A stretch of DNA of 64,000 nt from Gliomastix tumulicola (lineage: Eukaryota > Ascomycota > Sordariomycetes > Hypocreales > Bionectriaceae): assembly GCA_001599755.1 (NCBI GenBank), contig BCHX01000001.1, forward strand, positions 930,001-994,000. Direction: 5' to 3'. Position numbers and translations under genes: made by a program. Of this stretch, positions 24,920 to 37,511 are shown piece by piece. How positions within the stretch are numbered: the stretch's first letter is position 1; each line of letters starts with the position of its first letter. The notes under the pieces were generated by a model. It was not told the DNA's origin. It did no database searches and saw only the letters and a program-made list of their open reading frames with translations.

Positions 24920-27440
24920 TCAAGGCGTTTGGTCTTCTAGCTGGCCTGAAACTTTTCTCTGGTTTAGCAACTTGTGCTCGGGCGTCGAGTCATGAGATGT
25001 CGTACCTTGCTCTTGCTCTTGCTCTTGCTGTTTCTGCACGGAGAGCACTGCCTCTAGTGAAATGTCCTCGCCCTTGGCCGCAAAGGCCTCAGCAACACTG
25101 AACTCGCGGGTGCTCTCGTTCCAGGTCAAATGCTTGCCCGTGCGGGCCATCCTCCTGCCGAGCCAGAGGATGCGCTCCTTTCTCTGATCAGTCATCGAGG
25201 GGAGCTCGAACTGCTTCTCGTCCTCCTCGACCCGAGCGTCACGGTACCAGTTGTCGGGGAACAGGTTCTCCGCGTAGATCAGACCCCTCATCTTAAAGTC
25301 CTCCGGCAGAGGCCGCGGGGAGTCACCCTTGACGGCCCCAGGGAATGCCTCGCTATCCATTCGCACGGGGAAGGTGCAGGTCGTGTAGATATGGTTCAGC
25401 ATCACGGCCGTCAAGTTCCAGGGAAACTGCTTCTCGATGTGAACCATTGCGTTGGGGTACCGACTGATGTGATACATCCAGACGAAAAAGGTGTGAATAA
25501 AGGGCAGGCAATTGAGGTCACCCCATCGCCTCACGATAATCTCGTACGTCTTCATGTTGAAGGTCAATGCATACTTGAACATCTCATCAGGTCCGTCCTC
25601 GGTTGTCGCTGGAGGTTCTCCAGAACGGCCGGACAGTAGCCTCATCATAAAGTGCGTCGAGGTGCCGTATCCAATCAGAGAGCAAGCGAGAGGAATGGCA
25701 ATGTTATAGCTACAAGTCAGTTAGCAAAGCTATCGAAGTAGTTCATCTCGGGTAGTCTTTCTTACCCGATCTCAAGAAATCGCTTTGCAATGCGGCCTAT
25801 GTGGGGGTCAAGTAGGCTAAAGAATTCCTCCATTGTAGCCTCGAGCTGATCGACATTCTTGCCCGAGAACAGGATGGCGTGGACTTTGACGAAAGCGGTG
25901 TCGATCTGGCTGAGTCGCGACGTGATCGAGTTGAGGATGGGGTCAAAGAGTGTCATGATGCTTTCTCGAGCACTGGGGAAAGGAATGGAGACAGACAGGC
26001 TCTTCGTGTAGTAGCAGAGCTGCTGTATGGCGTTGGGTCGTGCCAGGATGGCTAAGTGATGGTACAGTCTCCCCGTTGTAGAGGCCTTGTCCGAGGCGAG
26101 GCTGTACCAGTGGCGGGCAACCTGGGTCCAAGTTTCTCTATCCTTAACATCGACATCTTCAATGGCCATACGGTACCTGGCGAGGTCACCGAGGCATTCG
26201 ATCCAAGTATCTTCGAATGCCGGCACCGTCTCGTACAAAAGCGCCATCATACTGTAAGCCGTATAAATAAAAGCCAGCATATGATCATAAGAGTGAGGTA
26301 GCTTGTGCCTCAAGACTTCTAGGAAGCTGTGGATCCCGTGGCGCCACATTCTTGCTGGCATGGCATATTTCGAGGGCAGTCGGCGTAATGCAATATTGGC
26401 AGACGGATGCTGGGAGGCGAGGAAGAAGTCGTGGTGCTCGTGGAGCAAGGTCCGATGTAATGTGACCAACGCCGTCCATTGCTCGCTATTTAAGTCGTTG
26501 TATTTTTGCCGAGACTGCGCGTTGTCGACCTCTATACACTTGCCCTCGATCATGACTAGGCCAGCGTATATCCCTTTAACTTCTGCGACGAGTTGGTCTT
26601 GTGATATCGGTTTGGTCTTTGGCTGGGGTTGAATCGATGTATGGGGCCGGCCAGGGTCTATCTCAAGCTCTGACATGTCAGATTCCTGCGGCGCTTTGGG
26701 CGGCGCCGGTGCTGGGGCTTGTTTGCGGTGCTGCTGCTGCTGCTGCTGTGGTTGCTTGCTCTGTAATGATCTTGACGGGGTATTGCTCTTTGGTTGCGTG
26801 GAAGAAATATTATCTTGTGGATTGTACAGAGAGCGCGAGGGCGGCGGCTGTTTGCCACGATCGAAGTCGCTATCGGGGAGACGAGATCGACTTCGTACGT
26901 GTGTCGGGGTCGCCCCTCGAGAGTTTGGTCGGTCGGGAGCAGGCGGCGAGCACAGTTTCTTGTTTCGTCCCGGATCATCCATCTCGGAGGGCTCGTTCTG
27001 GTTTCCGCCGCCGCCGCCACTTGGATTTGAATTGGGGCGCTTTCGGCTCGACCAAGTTTGCGTCTGCGACGACGCGGGCGCGGGCGAGGGCGCGGGAGTG
27101 GAAGGCTTGGCTCTAATATAGTCGCGAGGTGGTTAGAATGCGTTGTCATTTGGGAGGAATGCAGTGACGGTGATGCCTGGAACGATGCGTGAATGGAGGC
27201 GACAATGGGGGTGACTCACCGTAAGGACAGCGATTGGAGCTCTGCCTCAATCGCCTCGCCGGACAGGCTGCCATTGTGCTCGGTGGCATAATGTTCCGTA
27301 AATGTCGATAGATCACGGGGCACTTCAGCCTTGCACTCGCGGCATGTGACGAAGCCTTGCTTGCTGGACGCCTTGCCGTCCTTGTCCTGCCGAGATGCGT
27401 TCCTCATATAGTTAATCCAACCGTCGTTGAGTTGGGCCAT
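24920..27440 (-). CDS. Est1-type DNA/RNA-binding domain protein with N-terminal zinc-finger-like motif
   Basis: Three exons on the minus strand (27440-27220, 27112-25766, 25709-24920; introns 107 and 56 nt) encode 785 residues. Residues 33-55 form C33-x2-C36-x13-H50-x4-H55, a possible zinc finger. Residues 74-245 are low-complexity, rich in Pro, Ser and Gln, with a six-Gln run. From about 247 the protein is helical and TPR-like and carries the hallmark RLYHHLAILARPN (about 422-434) followed by a PF.SARESI.TLF segment. These match the EST1/EBS1/SMG5-7 superfamily, which functions in telomerase recruitment or nonsense-mediated decay. Fungi carry several paralogues, and which function this one has cannot be told from sequence. 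The tail contains a KQQEQEQEQG repeat. No other gene is near the start; the upstream 4.7 kb is non-coding. Confidence 0.88.
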
Positions 27441-30400
27441 GGTGCCCACGGCTCAGGCACCTGAGGACGAAACGTATGGGAAGCTAGGCCTGGTATGGAC
27501 CGTAGCCGTATCCTGTGGGGGTTGTCGGACAGCCGCACGCCTGGATCGAGTCAGTATTGGCGATGGCATGATGGTCCCAATGCACTGGGTGGCGTTGGGC
27601 TGCAGGAGGAGGAAAGGCGGGCGACCGTAGAGACAGCTGGAGAGTTGGTGGGCAGTGCATTTGGGTGGGAGTTGCCCGGGGGGCAAAAGAAAGAGTAGAA
27701 GACCCGCTAAAATCGCCGAGGGGGGCTTACCTTCCAGTGGGCTGTGGCTGTCCAGTGTTCCAATTACCTACTTATGTCAGAAGGCCAGACCAGTGCCCGT
27801 TGGAGCGTTTTGAACAAGGTACAGGTCCGCGCGGTGGTGGCAGAGAGGGAATAGAGACGGCGGTGTAGCAAGAATATCGCGTTCGGTCGCTATAAAACAT
27901 CGGACAGAGGATAATTTCGGCGTAAAGATAGGGAAAGGGAATACGCAACTGTCGACAGAGGAACGCAGTGGGAAGCATGAGGGAAATAGAAAAAAAAACG
28001 TACTGAACTGGGCCCTACCAGCCTTTATCAACTGGGTGAGGAATTTGCGGCCAACGGCGATGGAGCGAACCACGTCTCGTGGTTCGCGTGGTTCGCAGAT
28101 TTCAGGTACGTGTATTCTACCCTTAGGTACCATTCCTCTATTTTAACACACTTGTGCTCCTGGGCGACAGTGCATATTAATAAAGCAAACCACGACAGCA
28201 CCGACTGCCCTTGCCGGTCGGGCTCAAGTTCCCATTTAGGCTTGATGTCTCTGGCAGAAAGCTGCGAGGAAACATCTCCTCGTTTTCCTCCACGGCTTTC
28301 CCTCGTATTCTCTCCCTTCAGATAACTCTCTTCACTTCAAACAAGCTTGCATGCACTGATCTCCCCGATGACGGGCTGGGACAAAGGCCAAACGTCGGGG
28401 CTTTACATTGTCGAGCCGTGAGGTAGTTGATTTCTAATTCTGTCCGCTGGATTGACGCGAATCAAAGAGGCTCAGCTTGACCAATGATCCGCTGCACGAC
28501 CTCAAGTGAGCCATTGCATTCGACGGCATGCACGCACGCACGCATTCTGAGTCAACCCGACGTAAACGTCAGGTCGATGCAATCATGAGCCCTACGCTGG
28601 TGTTTGGGTCCGTCAGGATTGTAGGCAATACCGACTCTCCAATCCGAGCTCGAGCCGGCGCTGAGCGGGCGTCTCGACCTTCGACCTCTTGGTTCCCAAG
28701 GAGCCACGAATGCTGCCATGCGGTCATGTCCATGCTTCCTGGTGACGTGTTACCCAGTGTTCGGGCACCTCTGGAAAGCCTCAGTTGGCACGTCATTGGC
28801 CTCAGATACGCGGCGATCGCAACAGCTTCCTGCCTATGCTCGCCTTAGGCCGAAGCCTGACTGTATCCGGAACACGAAACTTCTAACAAGGAGTCCCGCG
28901 GCATTCCCCCCTGGTTACGAACTCACCTTCCTCCGGAGCTTACTATTGATTGGGCGGGCAAGAAGTGTCATCAACATGACAGTCCCCATGACGGGCCTCC
29001 TACGCATGTGACCTCTAGGCCGCAGGGCACCGGGCGCAAGCAAGGCCTTGCATGTGCTGCTAACAATACCTCCGTAAGCATCCTCCGCGGACAATTGAGC
29101 GCCCCATCGCCTCTAAAGGCAGCTGGGACATGCATCCAACGAGCAGCGAACCGCACGACAGGAATGGATATGCCTGCCTCTTTGCTTTGCTCCTGATATC
29201 CGACCGGATCCGAACCCAACTCTGGCATCCGCGATATCTCTCCCGGCTTACGCGGCACGCCGCCCCAGCCAGAACCAGGAGAAACCTGCTACGCCCGTTG
29301 CATTGATGATGATTTGTTATATTTACCCAAACGCCACGCCTCTCGAGCAGACCACTTTGGCCTCACCATCAGCAGCCATCTATAAACAATCACCTCAGGC
29401 GGCGTCTTGGGGCCTCCGCGGGTCACGTCACTCCTCACGTTTCCAAGTAACAAACACGCCACAGACACACAAGGCCATCCTCCCACCGACCGTCTTGCCT
29501 TGATGCCTTGAGCACTTGCCTTTTTGTCTCTCACGGCTTCGTCGGGCACAGACACTGCGCAGCTGACCGAGAAGTGCACTGACTGGGTTTGTTAGGCTCG
29601 CTCGACACCACCAGAAGGAGTAGTAGTGTTGGGACAAAAGAAACTGACCGAGAAGCTCCGGACTCCGTCGTCATCGACCATCCCACACCCGAAGTTCGGT
29701 CATCTGTGATGCAGAGATTTCGATCTCGACGTACCTCATAGGCGAGAACTCTCCATTCCGGCATCGGAAGGCGTCACCGGGGGGGGGGATGTGCAAGAGG
29801 CGAGAAAAGGCTTGACGCCCAGGACGATAATGCGACGTTAACCGAAAGCTATTCGAGCCCGATCGGTCGCACAAAGGGAAGAGGAGGGGGGAGGGGGGTG
29901 GGAAGCAGATGACAAGGAGCACAGAATACGAGGCGAGGCGACTGAAAACTTGACCGGTCAGGGTGGTCTGATGACGTGAGGCGAGCGGGAGAGTCGCACA
30001 CAACCAACACACAAGGAGGGCCCTCGGGCCAGGCAGCCAGCCAGCCCATTGTTTACGCTGGTCATGAGACGTGTGCCTTTGCCTCGGAGGCAAGACCAAG
30101 CGCGTAGGAGGAGCCTCTCTGGTTTGCATACGCCTTCGTGGGGCCTCGGGCGGGCAGGGTCGAGGGGAGGGAGGCTACCATCGGCCCCCCGTGGCACGGG
30201 CTGGAAGGAAACACGGGAACACCATGAGTCGCGCCTCGAGCGCATGTTGCAGTGGCGTCTGCGCAATCTCGGAGTCAAAGACCAAACGCATATTCGTTCT
30301 CCGCCTGGTCTGAGGGACCCCGAGACAGGCAGAAACGATTGCGAGGGCCGCCAGCCCCTTTCTCGCCACCCCTTTTTCTCTTTTTTCTTCTTTTTTCTTG

Positions 30401-32188
30401 GCATCATCAAATTGCGAATCAGTGGCTTCGCAATCCCTTTCGCCACATGTTCGCCTCAGTCTTTGGCGGGAGGACGAGTAAGAAGTGACGAAGACGAAGA
30501 ACCGATAATCCGAGTGAGGCGCCTCAAAGACATCGGGAGATCTTGCGTCAACGGGTGGCTATGCTCGATCACTGGCGGCAAATTTATTCGGCGTTGGCGA
30601 AAAGTCACGTGTCGGACCGCCATCTGTGGCCAATCAACAGTCACGACAATCCCAAACCGTAATATTGGCCAATGCTGAGACGGGGCTGTGTCGCCTCGCA
30701 AAATTGTGTGGCCTGAAAGTCTCGCTTTTTTGTGACACAGCGACGACACACTGGTTGGTTTCCGGGACGAGAATGCGAGCGCCTTTAATTTCGTCCAGGG
30801 CGGCTACCAACATGATTTGCTCTACTCCCTCCCAACACAAACTGTTCTATCTTTACTTTTTCCACTTCATTAGAAGAAGTGTGGAAGCGGGAAAGTGATC
30901 GCTGCGCATCAGCAGGTTACTCAATCTGATGTGAGCCGCCGCTAACTCCTTTTCAGCTGAGGTCTCGGACCTCTTTCCCACCGGTCCCACGAAAGGGGTT
31001 GGTTGCTACCTACGAACATCTAGAAACACAGCTGAAGACGGTACGGATGCGGCTTAACCGCCGAGACATTGGAGCGAGGCGGGCGTTCGTGACCTCCTCT
31101 CGGGTCGCCTTGCGCGCCCACGAGAACCAACGACCCCTCCGTTCGCCTGTCTCTCTGTTCGTGTTCGCGTGTCATGTAATATTGATACGGGATCAGCTGA
31201 AATTGCAAGGCAACAAAGGCGTCAAGGGGGCCGTTGGTTCGACAATTTCAGGAGGCAAAGATTGACAACCGAGTGACCTCGAGATACAAGCTGGCTCCTC
31301 TGACTCGGGGCCCGCCGCGCGTTGGGTCGAGCGTTGGCAGGCTTGGGACGCATTGGCCGGGAAACGGCGAGTGCTGTTTGTCGACGTGTTGCGGCTTGCT
31401 GTCTCTGCGCGTCGTGGCCGAGGGCTCGTGTGTGTCGACGTGGCCGGCAACTACTTGATACACGACTAATGGCAGGAAGCACAGGCCCAGACCACCGTGA
31501 TACGTGACTCGTACGTTTAGTCTCTCTTATTATCAATATGTCGACGTTTTGGACCTGCCAATGATGATACCGGAGGTTGGCACGTTGGCTTTGCTCGACA
31601 AACAGCCTTCCCCTGCCGAATCTCGTTCGTGGACAGTCCCAACCCCAGAGGCTACGGCAGGCGATCTCCAGGTGATGGCTCGATGTCTGGCTCATAAAAC
31701 CGCAGGGAGGGGTAAACAGGGGACCGGTGCATTAATCGATGATCTCAGCAAACACGCAAGCCCATGGATGTGTCCTCTATAGCCAGAAAATAATATTCTT
31801 TTATATGTCTTATCTTTGATGTCCATTATGTTCTAAAAAAAACCAACCCCCATAGCTTCCCAGTCAAATGTTAAAAGTCTTCCTCTGCCACTTTCGTTGA
31901 CCCTAAATACTTTTTTGTATGTGTATAGATCTGTATCTCTTGCAAAAAGAACTCCAGCCAAAAAGGGGAGGGAACTCGCAAACGTTGAAGTCGAGTCATC
32001 CATCATGATAAATAGAGGGGCCCGCGGCGCATAAAGGATATGAAACACCCGTGGGCAGGCGAGACGCTGCGGCGGTGGTAATGATATATACAGAAACCGC
32101 TTGGTCTGATCTCGGCGGCTAACTGAGGTAGGCGCCGAGGGAGGGGGCTGAGGCGGCACCTCGAGCGGCGTGTTGTTGACTTGTTATC
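27441..32188. other. Intergenic region between the Est1-type gene and the GCV2 3' end
   Basis: No supported gene in 4.7 kb. The first several hundred bases are the likely promoter of the minus-strand Est1-type gene. Around 30570-30690 there is a promoter-like patch with two CCAAT boxes and a CACGTG E-box, but no convincing gene lies on either side of it. A 209-codon frame at 30049-30678 begins with TTG and shows no domain. The segment 31800-32188 is probably the 3' untranslated region of GCV2. Confidence 0.55.
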
Positions 32189-35100
32189 TTATGTCGTGTC
32201 CTCGACAGGGGGGCACGTGCAGAAGAGGTTGGTATCGCCATACGCTAAGAAGCAAAGACACGTCAGTAAATGGATATGGATATACGTACACGTCAGGAAA
32301 ACATGGGGGGGGGGGGGGGGGGGGTTCAGCTTACTGTCATCAGCACGGCCAACCGTAGGCCAGAACTTCTTCTCCACGAGGTACGGCAGCGGGTACGCCG
32401 CCTTCTCGCGCGAGTACGTCCGCTCCCACTTGCCCTCGCCATCGCCACGGATGAGGTCGAGCTGCGGGTGCGGCGAGTTCTTGAGCACGTTGCCCGTCTT
32501 GGGCTGCCGGCCCTCCTCGACGTCGCGGATCTCCTCGCGGATGCTGATCATGGCGTCGGCGAAGCGGTCCAGCTCCTGCTTGCTCTCGCTCTCCGTCGGC
32601 TCGATCATCAGCGTGCCGGGCACCGGCCAGCTCATGGTAGGAGCGTGAAAGCCGTAGTCCTGCAGGCGCTTGGCGATGTCGGCCACCTCGATGCCGGCCG
32701 TCTTCTGGAAGGGGCGGGCGTCGACGATGAACTCGTGCGCGCAGCGGCCGTTGGGGTTGGTGTAGAGGATAGGGTAGTGATCCTTGAGGCGGGCGAGGAG
32801 GTAGTTGGCGTTGAGGAGGGCTAGCTTGGTGGCCTTCTGAAGTCCCTTTTCAGCTGGAAAGGAAGCGTATCAGTAGCTGAGCAGGACGAGAAGGGCTAAG
32901 CGGGATTAGATAAAACTTACACATCATGGCAATGTAGGCCCAGCTGATGGGCAGAATGCTGGCACTGCCCTCATTGGCGCTCGATACGCGGTCGATCCCG
33001 TGCTCACCGCCGGGCAAGAAAGGAGTCAACCTCTCAACGGCACAGATAGGTCCCACACCGGGACCACCGCCGCCGTGGGGAATGCAGAAGGTCTTGTGCA
33101 GGTTCAGGTGGCAGATATCAGCGCCGAGCTCGCCGGGCGACATGAGACCAATCTGGGCGTTCATGTTGGCACCGTCCATGTACACGAGACCGCCGTGCTC
33201 GTGCACAATCTGGCACACGTTCTTGACGTAGGGCTCGAAGACACCGTACGTGCTAGGGTACGTAATCATGATGGCGCCGAGCTCATCCTTGTGCTTCTGG
33301 CACTTGGCCTTGAGATCCTCCAGATCAAGGTTGCCCGTGGCGGCATCGCACTTGATGGGGACTGTCCGCATGCCAACCATGGCCGCCGATGCAGGGTTCG
33401 TGCCGTGGGCAGACACGGGAATCAGGCAGATATCGCGCTTCTCTCCTCCAGGAGTCGACTGCAGGTACTTCCGGATCACGCGCAGGCCGGCAAACTCGCC
33501 CTGCGCGCCCGAGTTGGGCTGAACGGAAGCCGAGTGCATTCCCGTCAGGGCGGAAAGCTGCTTCTTCAACTCGTTGATGAGTGCATTGTAGCCCTTCAGG
33601 GTACTGCCCGGCGCGAGCGGGTGCACGTCCGAGATCGGTCCAGCGCCAATGAGCTCCATCGCACTCGTAGGGTTGAGCTTCATGGTGCACGAGCCCAGGG
33701 GAATCATGGAGTGCACCTGCGACAAGTCCTTGGACTGTAGATGGTGCAGATATCGAAGCATCTCGGTCTCGCTGTGGTGGGTGTTGAAAACGGGGTGTGT
33801 GAGATAGCTCGACCGACGACGCGCAAAGTCCGGCAGGCTTTCGAGGACCGCCTCATCGGTCACCTTCAGACCTTCCAGGAAAATGCTGCCATCCAGAGGG
33901 GACTGCTCCGCCTTGGCGCCAGACTTGGCAATGTTGAAGGAGGACCACAGCCGTTGATAAAGGGTTGTGTCGAGGTTGTTCGATAGAGAAAACGAAACAT
34001 AAATAGCGTCGTTCGGGGGCAAATCCATCCTGGCCCCGATCTGGTTCTTCTTCAAGGCCTTGACCAGAGTGAGTGCATCTTCTCTATTGGCAAACCGCAG
34101 AGCGAAAGTATCGGACAAGATGGCATTATCTTTAGCATCCGGAGAGCCAACCACCTCGTAACCGTAAGTTTGAGCCAGAGACGCAACGATGCGGGCGAAC
34201 CGAATGTTCTCAACCGCCATGGCCTTCAGCTGAGCCGGACCGTAGTACACTGCGTACATGGCAGCAATGTTGGCAAGCAGTGCCTGTGCGGTACAGACGT
34301 TGCTGGTAGCCTTTTCTCTGCGGATATGCTGCTCGCGAGTCTGGAGAGCCAGGCGCAGGGCAGGCCGGCCAAGTCGGTCCTTCGTCACGCCAATGAGACG
34401 GCCCGGCAGCCTTCTCTTCTGCGCGTCCTTCACGGCGAAGAATGCGGCATGAGGACCGCCATTGCCCAGAGGGACTCCGAAACGCTGCGAGTTGCCGAAG
34501 GCAATGTCAGCGCCCCATTCGCCCGGAGGGGTCAGGACGGTCAGCGCCGACAGGTCTGTCGCCACGCTCAGGAGCACTCCGAGCTCTTTAGTCTTCTCGG
34601 CCAGCTTCCGGTAGTCGTGCACGCGGCCGAATGTGTCAGGATACTGGACCATGGCACCAATCAGGGCAGGGCCGAAAGCATCCAGGGACTCAAACACTGT
34701 GGCCTCGTTAAAATCCAGTTCCTTGAGCTGGATCCCGAACGCCTCAGCGCGACCGCGCAGGACTTGCTTGGTGTTTTTGTGCAGGCCTGATGAGATGGCG
34801 AAGACCTTCTTGGGCGACTTCGATCGGGAGGACGGCAGGGCGTTCAGAGACAGAGTCATGGCCTCGGCAGCGGCAGTGCCCTCGTCAAGCAGACTGGCGT
34901 TGGCCACGGGGAGACCAGTCAGGTCGGAGACCATGGTCTGGAAGTTGAGGAGAGACTCCATGCGGCCCTGGCTGATCTCGGCCTGGTACGGGGTGTAGCT
35001 GGTGTACCACGCCGGGTTCTCGAAGAGGTTGCGCTTGATGACGGTAGGGGTGTGAACAGGATAGTAGCCGCCGCCGTTCAACCAAGTGTTCTTAACGTTC

Positions 35101-35567
35101 GACTCCACGAGGTCGTCGAGACTCTTGCGGATGTGCCTCTCGCCCTTCTGGGTGGTATCTTTGTTGATGTCCCGGTCATGGGTCTGCAGGATGTCCCCGG
35201 GGATGACCTCCTGAATGAACTCGTCCAGGGTCCGGCCCTCGAGGCCCACGGTCTGAAGCATCCCCGGGATCTCGCTGTCCCTCGGACCAATGTGCCGTCT
35301 ATGGAATTGGTCGAACTCCTGGATGCGCTCTTCCTCTGCGGCGATTAAGGTGTCTCTGGTCTGGAGGTCGGAGGACGGGGTGATGAACTTTCGAAGTCCG
35401 AAGCCACCTCCCTGCTTCTTGCTCTCGGTTGCCTTCTCGCCATCCTCATGATACCGGCGGACATGACGGGTGGAAGTGGCGAGTCGAGCCGGCTGACAAA
35501 GGCCTCGGGCCAACTGTCTCTGGCATGTGGGAGCGAGCCCTCGAGCTCGCGCAAGGACAGACGACAT
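32189..35567 (-). CDS. GCV2: Glycine dehydrogenase (decarboxylating), P protein of the glycine cleavage system, mitochondrial
   Basis: Three minus-strand exons (35567-32921, 32853-32335, 32244-32189; introns 67 and 90 nt) encode 1073 residues, typical for eukaryotic P protein. The N-terminus is rich in Arg, Ala, Ser and Gln without acidic residues for about 40 positions, as expected of a mitochondrial presequence. The N-terminal GDC-P half includes the SEIPGM and [10 protein letters not shown] motifs. The C-terminal half carries [17 protein letters not shown], whose Lys (about 825) binds pyridoxal phosphate. The enzyme decarboxylates glycine and transfers the aminomethyl group to lipoylated H protein in the matrix. 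The longer open frame upstream of 35567 (to 35825) lacks support; the chosen ATG begins the presequence. The last intron contains a 20-base homopolymer close to its donor site. Confidence 0.97.
32305..32324. repeat. G homopolymer run (20) inside the last GCV2 intron
   Basis: Twenty consecutive G on the plus strand, so twenty C in the GCV2 transcript, starting 10 nt into the intron after the donor GTAAGCTGAA. Confidence 0.9.
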
Positions 35568-36815
35568 GGCTGCTGGAGGAAGAAACCAGTAAGCCACACG
35601 AGCCAATTGAGGCGGGACGAGGTAAGGGAAAAGAGGAGAGGAGGAAAGATTGTGCTCAGCACAAACCGGCGGGGAGGTTGCGAGAACGGAAAATGGACTG
35701 ACTTGGTGGCGGTGGGAAATTTCGAGGACGATAAGGTTACGGCTTTGGCGGGATGGATGCTGATAAGTGATAAGCCGAAGGTGCCCGGACGCAGGGAGCT
35801 CCTCGAGAAGATGGCAATCCAACACAGCACAGCACGCCGTGAAGGGATTCCAGGGAGGAGGAGGGTCGTACGAAAGGAGGTTGATGAGAGAGAAACCCGG
35901 TCAGAGTTTACCGTCTTGTTTTTTTTTTTCTCAACGTGTTTCCCCTTAAGCTTCCGCATGCGAGGAACGAGGAACGAGGGCTTCGGGTGAGAGCCGGACC
36001 GAGCTTCAGGGACCCTGTCGGCAGATAAAGAGCACCAAAAACGGAAATAATTACCTCTGGAATCGGGTGCCTGGAGCATCGCCTTATTTTCAGCAGAGAA
36101 AAGTCCCCGGGCTGTCTACAATGTGGTAGGGCCCTCCAGTGACGGATTGAAAAGGTACCTAAGTAAGTATGCTATACTAGTAGATATATCACTGTCTGTT
36201 CCCTCTGTCCCTTGCTGCATGATGAGGCAGCCGTGCATATTTGTAAGACATGCAGCTCCCATCGACCCCTCCATGTGTCAAGGTCACATCTAAGCTGTCC
36301 GGAACGCCACACCGACAAACCATTAATGTTGCCACTGGCGTAATGATCTCCCATGCATCGGCCAACATCGGCCAAGTTCTGCACGGGCGAATTGGCTTCC
36401 TGGCCGGTCACGAGATCGCTCGGCTATCTCCCGAACCAAGTTTAACTCTATAGGTACCGTTCTCCCGCCGTGAAAACAGCGAAGTCCGAAATCGCGCCCT
36501 CCGTTCCTTATCGATTCCTTATCGGGCGGCAGCTCGTTCTCGATTCGGGATCCACTTTATGGAACCCAGAGTTTTCCCTGAGGCGCTTCTAGCTCTGTAT
36601 GCTTCTTTACGTACATTGTACGTGATAGGAATCCTCGCTTGCAACGACACCAACACCTCCAGCTCATCAGCCGAGAAATTCAACGAGGAGCGCTGCAACA
36701 CCGATACCGCCCGACACCGCCCGACTTCTGATCACCTGCCGAAAGAGAACTTGACTCTCTTTCCCTCCACGCGCCTGAACTGATAACCCGCTTCAACCCT
36801 TTCTCACCGCCCAAG
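35568..36815. promoter_or_regulatory. Divergent intergenic region between GCV2 and TOM5
   Basis: This 1.25 kb separates the starts of two divergently transcribed mitochondrial genes, so it should hold both promoters. A CCAAT box on the GCV2 strand (ATTGG at 36391-36395) lies about 825 bases from the GCV2 start, which is distant. The part next to GCV2 contains a continuous open frame on the minus strand up to 35825, judged to be leader. No bidirectional element can be proven. Confidence 0.5.
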
Positions 36816-37169
36816 ATGTTCGGAGGATGTACGTTCGCGACCCCCAAAGTTCCCTCCTAGACTGCCTCTGGGCAGCCTGCGCCCGTCCGGCGCTTCCATG
36901 GCCTACCTGGCGGTTCTTGGGCGTGTCTCTTCTGATCTCTGATAGCTGACAATGGTCTTGCAGTCGCCCCCCCTCAGCAGTCTCCTGAGGAGATCCGCGC
37001 CATGGAGGCCGAGGCCACCTTCACGCTGCAGCAGGTCGCTGCTACTGCCGTCTTCCTCTATCTTTGTACGACTCCCGCGATTATATCTACTCTATCCATC
37101 CGTTGGTTGCCATTTGCTGACCGCGCGACAGCTCCCTTCGCCATTGACCTCGTCAAGAAGGTCTTCTAA
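36816..37169 (+). CDS. TOM5: Mitochondrial import receptor subunit Tom5
   Basis: Three very small exons (36816-36828, 36964-37065, 37132-37169) separated by introns of 135 and 66 nt give a 50-residue protein, the usual Tom5 length. It starts MFGGFAPPQQSPEEI and has an acidic N-terminal cytosolic segment. A single C-terminal transmembrane helix (about residues 25-45, with the motif FLYLSPFAIDLVKK) makes it tail-anchored. Fungal Tom5 is a small subunit of the outer-membrane TOM complex that helps pass precursors from receptors to the Tom40 pore. All three splice phases join cleanly. Because the first exon is only 13 bases, simple ORF methods miss the gene. It is divergent from GCV2 and convergent with NUP57. 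Confidence 0.93.
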
Positions 37170-37511
37170 ATACCCATAGGCGAGGATGAAAACGAACGTG
37201 TACAAGAGCATGTATAGACCATGTACGATAGACCAAGGGGCACATGACGAACAGCGATAATCATGGCACCTGCTACGAGTGTTGTAGGATAGAACGGGCG
37301 GACACTGTGACAGCCAGTCAATAATACTTTGCGGCTGAGGAAGATGTTATGAATCGCATCGAATGTCGCAGGCCAGTCTCTTTCGGGCATTATATTCGGC
37401 TTCCTTTGCCCATAATCCGAGGAAATTTTATCCATGCGCCAGCTCTAACCCAAATGACAACCGCCTAATGTTCACACATCATGCCCAGATCTATGTGTAC
37501 ATGAGCGAGGA
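37170..37511. other. Convergent 3' intergenic region between TOM5 and NUP57
   Basis: These 342 bases lie between the stop codons of two convergent genes and presumably hold both 3' untranslated regions. Nothing else is visible. Confidence 0.6.

Noticed and set aside
30049..30678. 209-codon plus-strand frame
   Set aside because: It begins with TTG and has no domain; a Phe-rich run reflects a T-rich tract.
33000..34790. Long plus-strand frames opposite GCV2 (246, 206 codons)
   Set aside because: They are antisense shadows of a strongly GC3-biased real gene.
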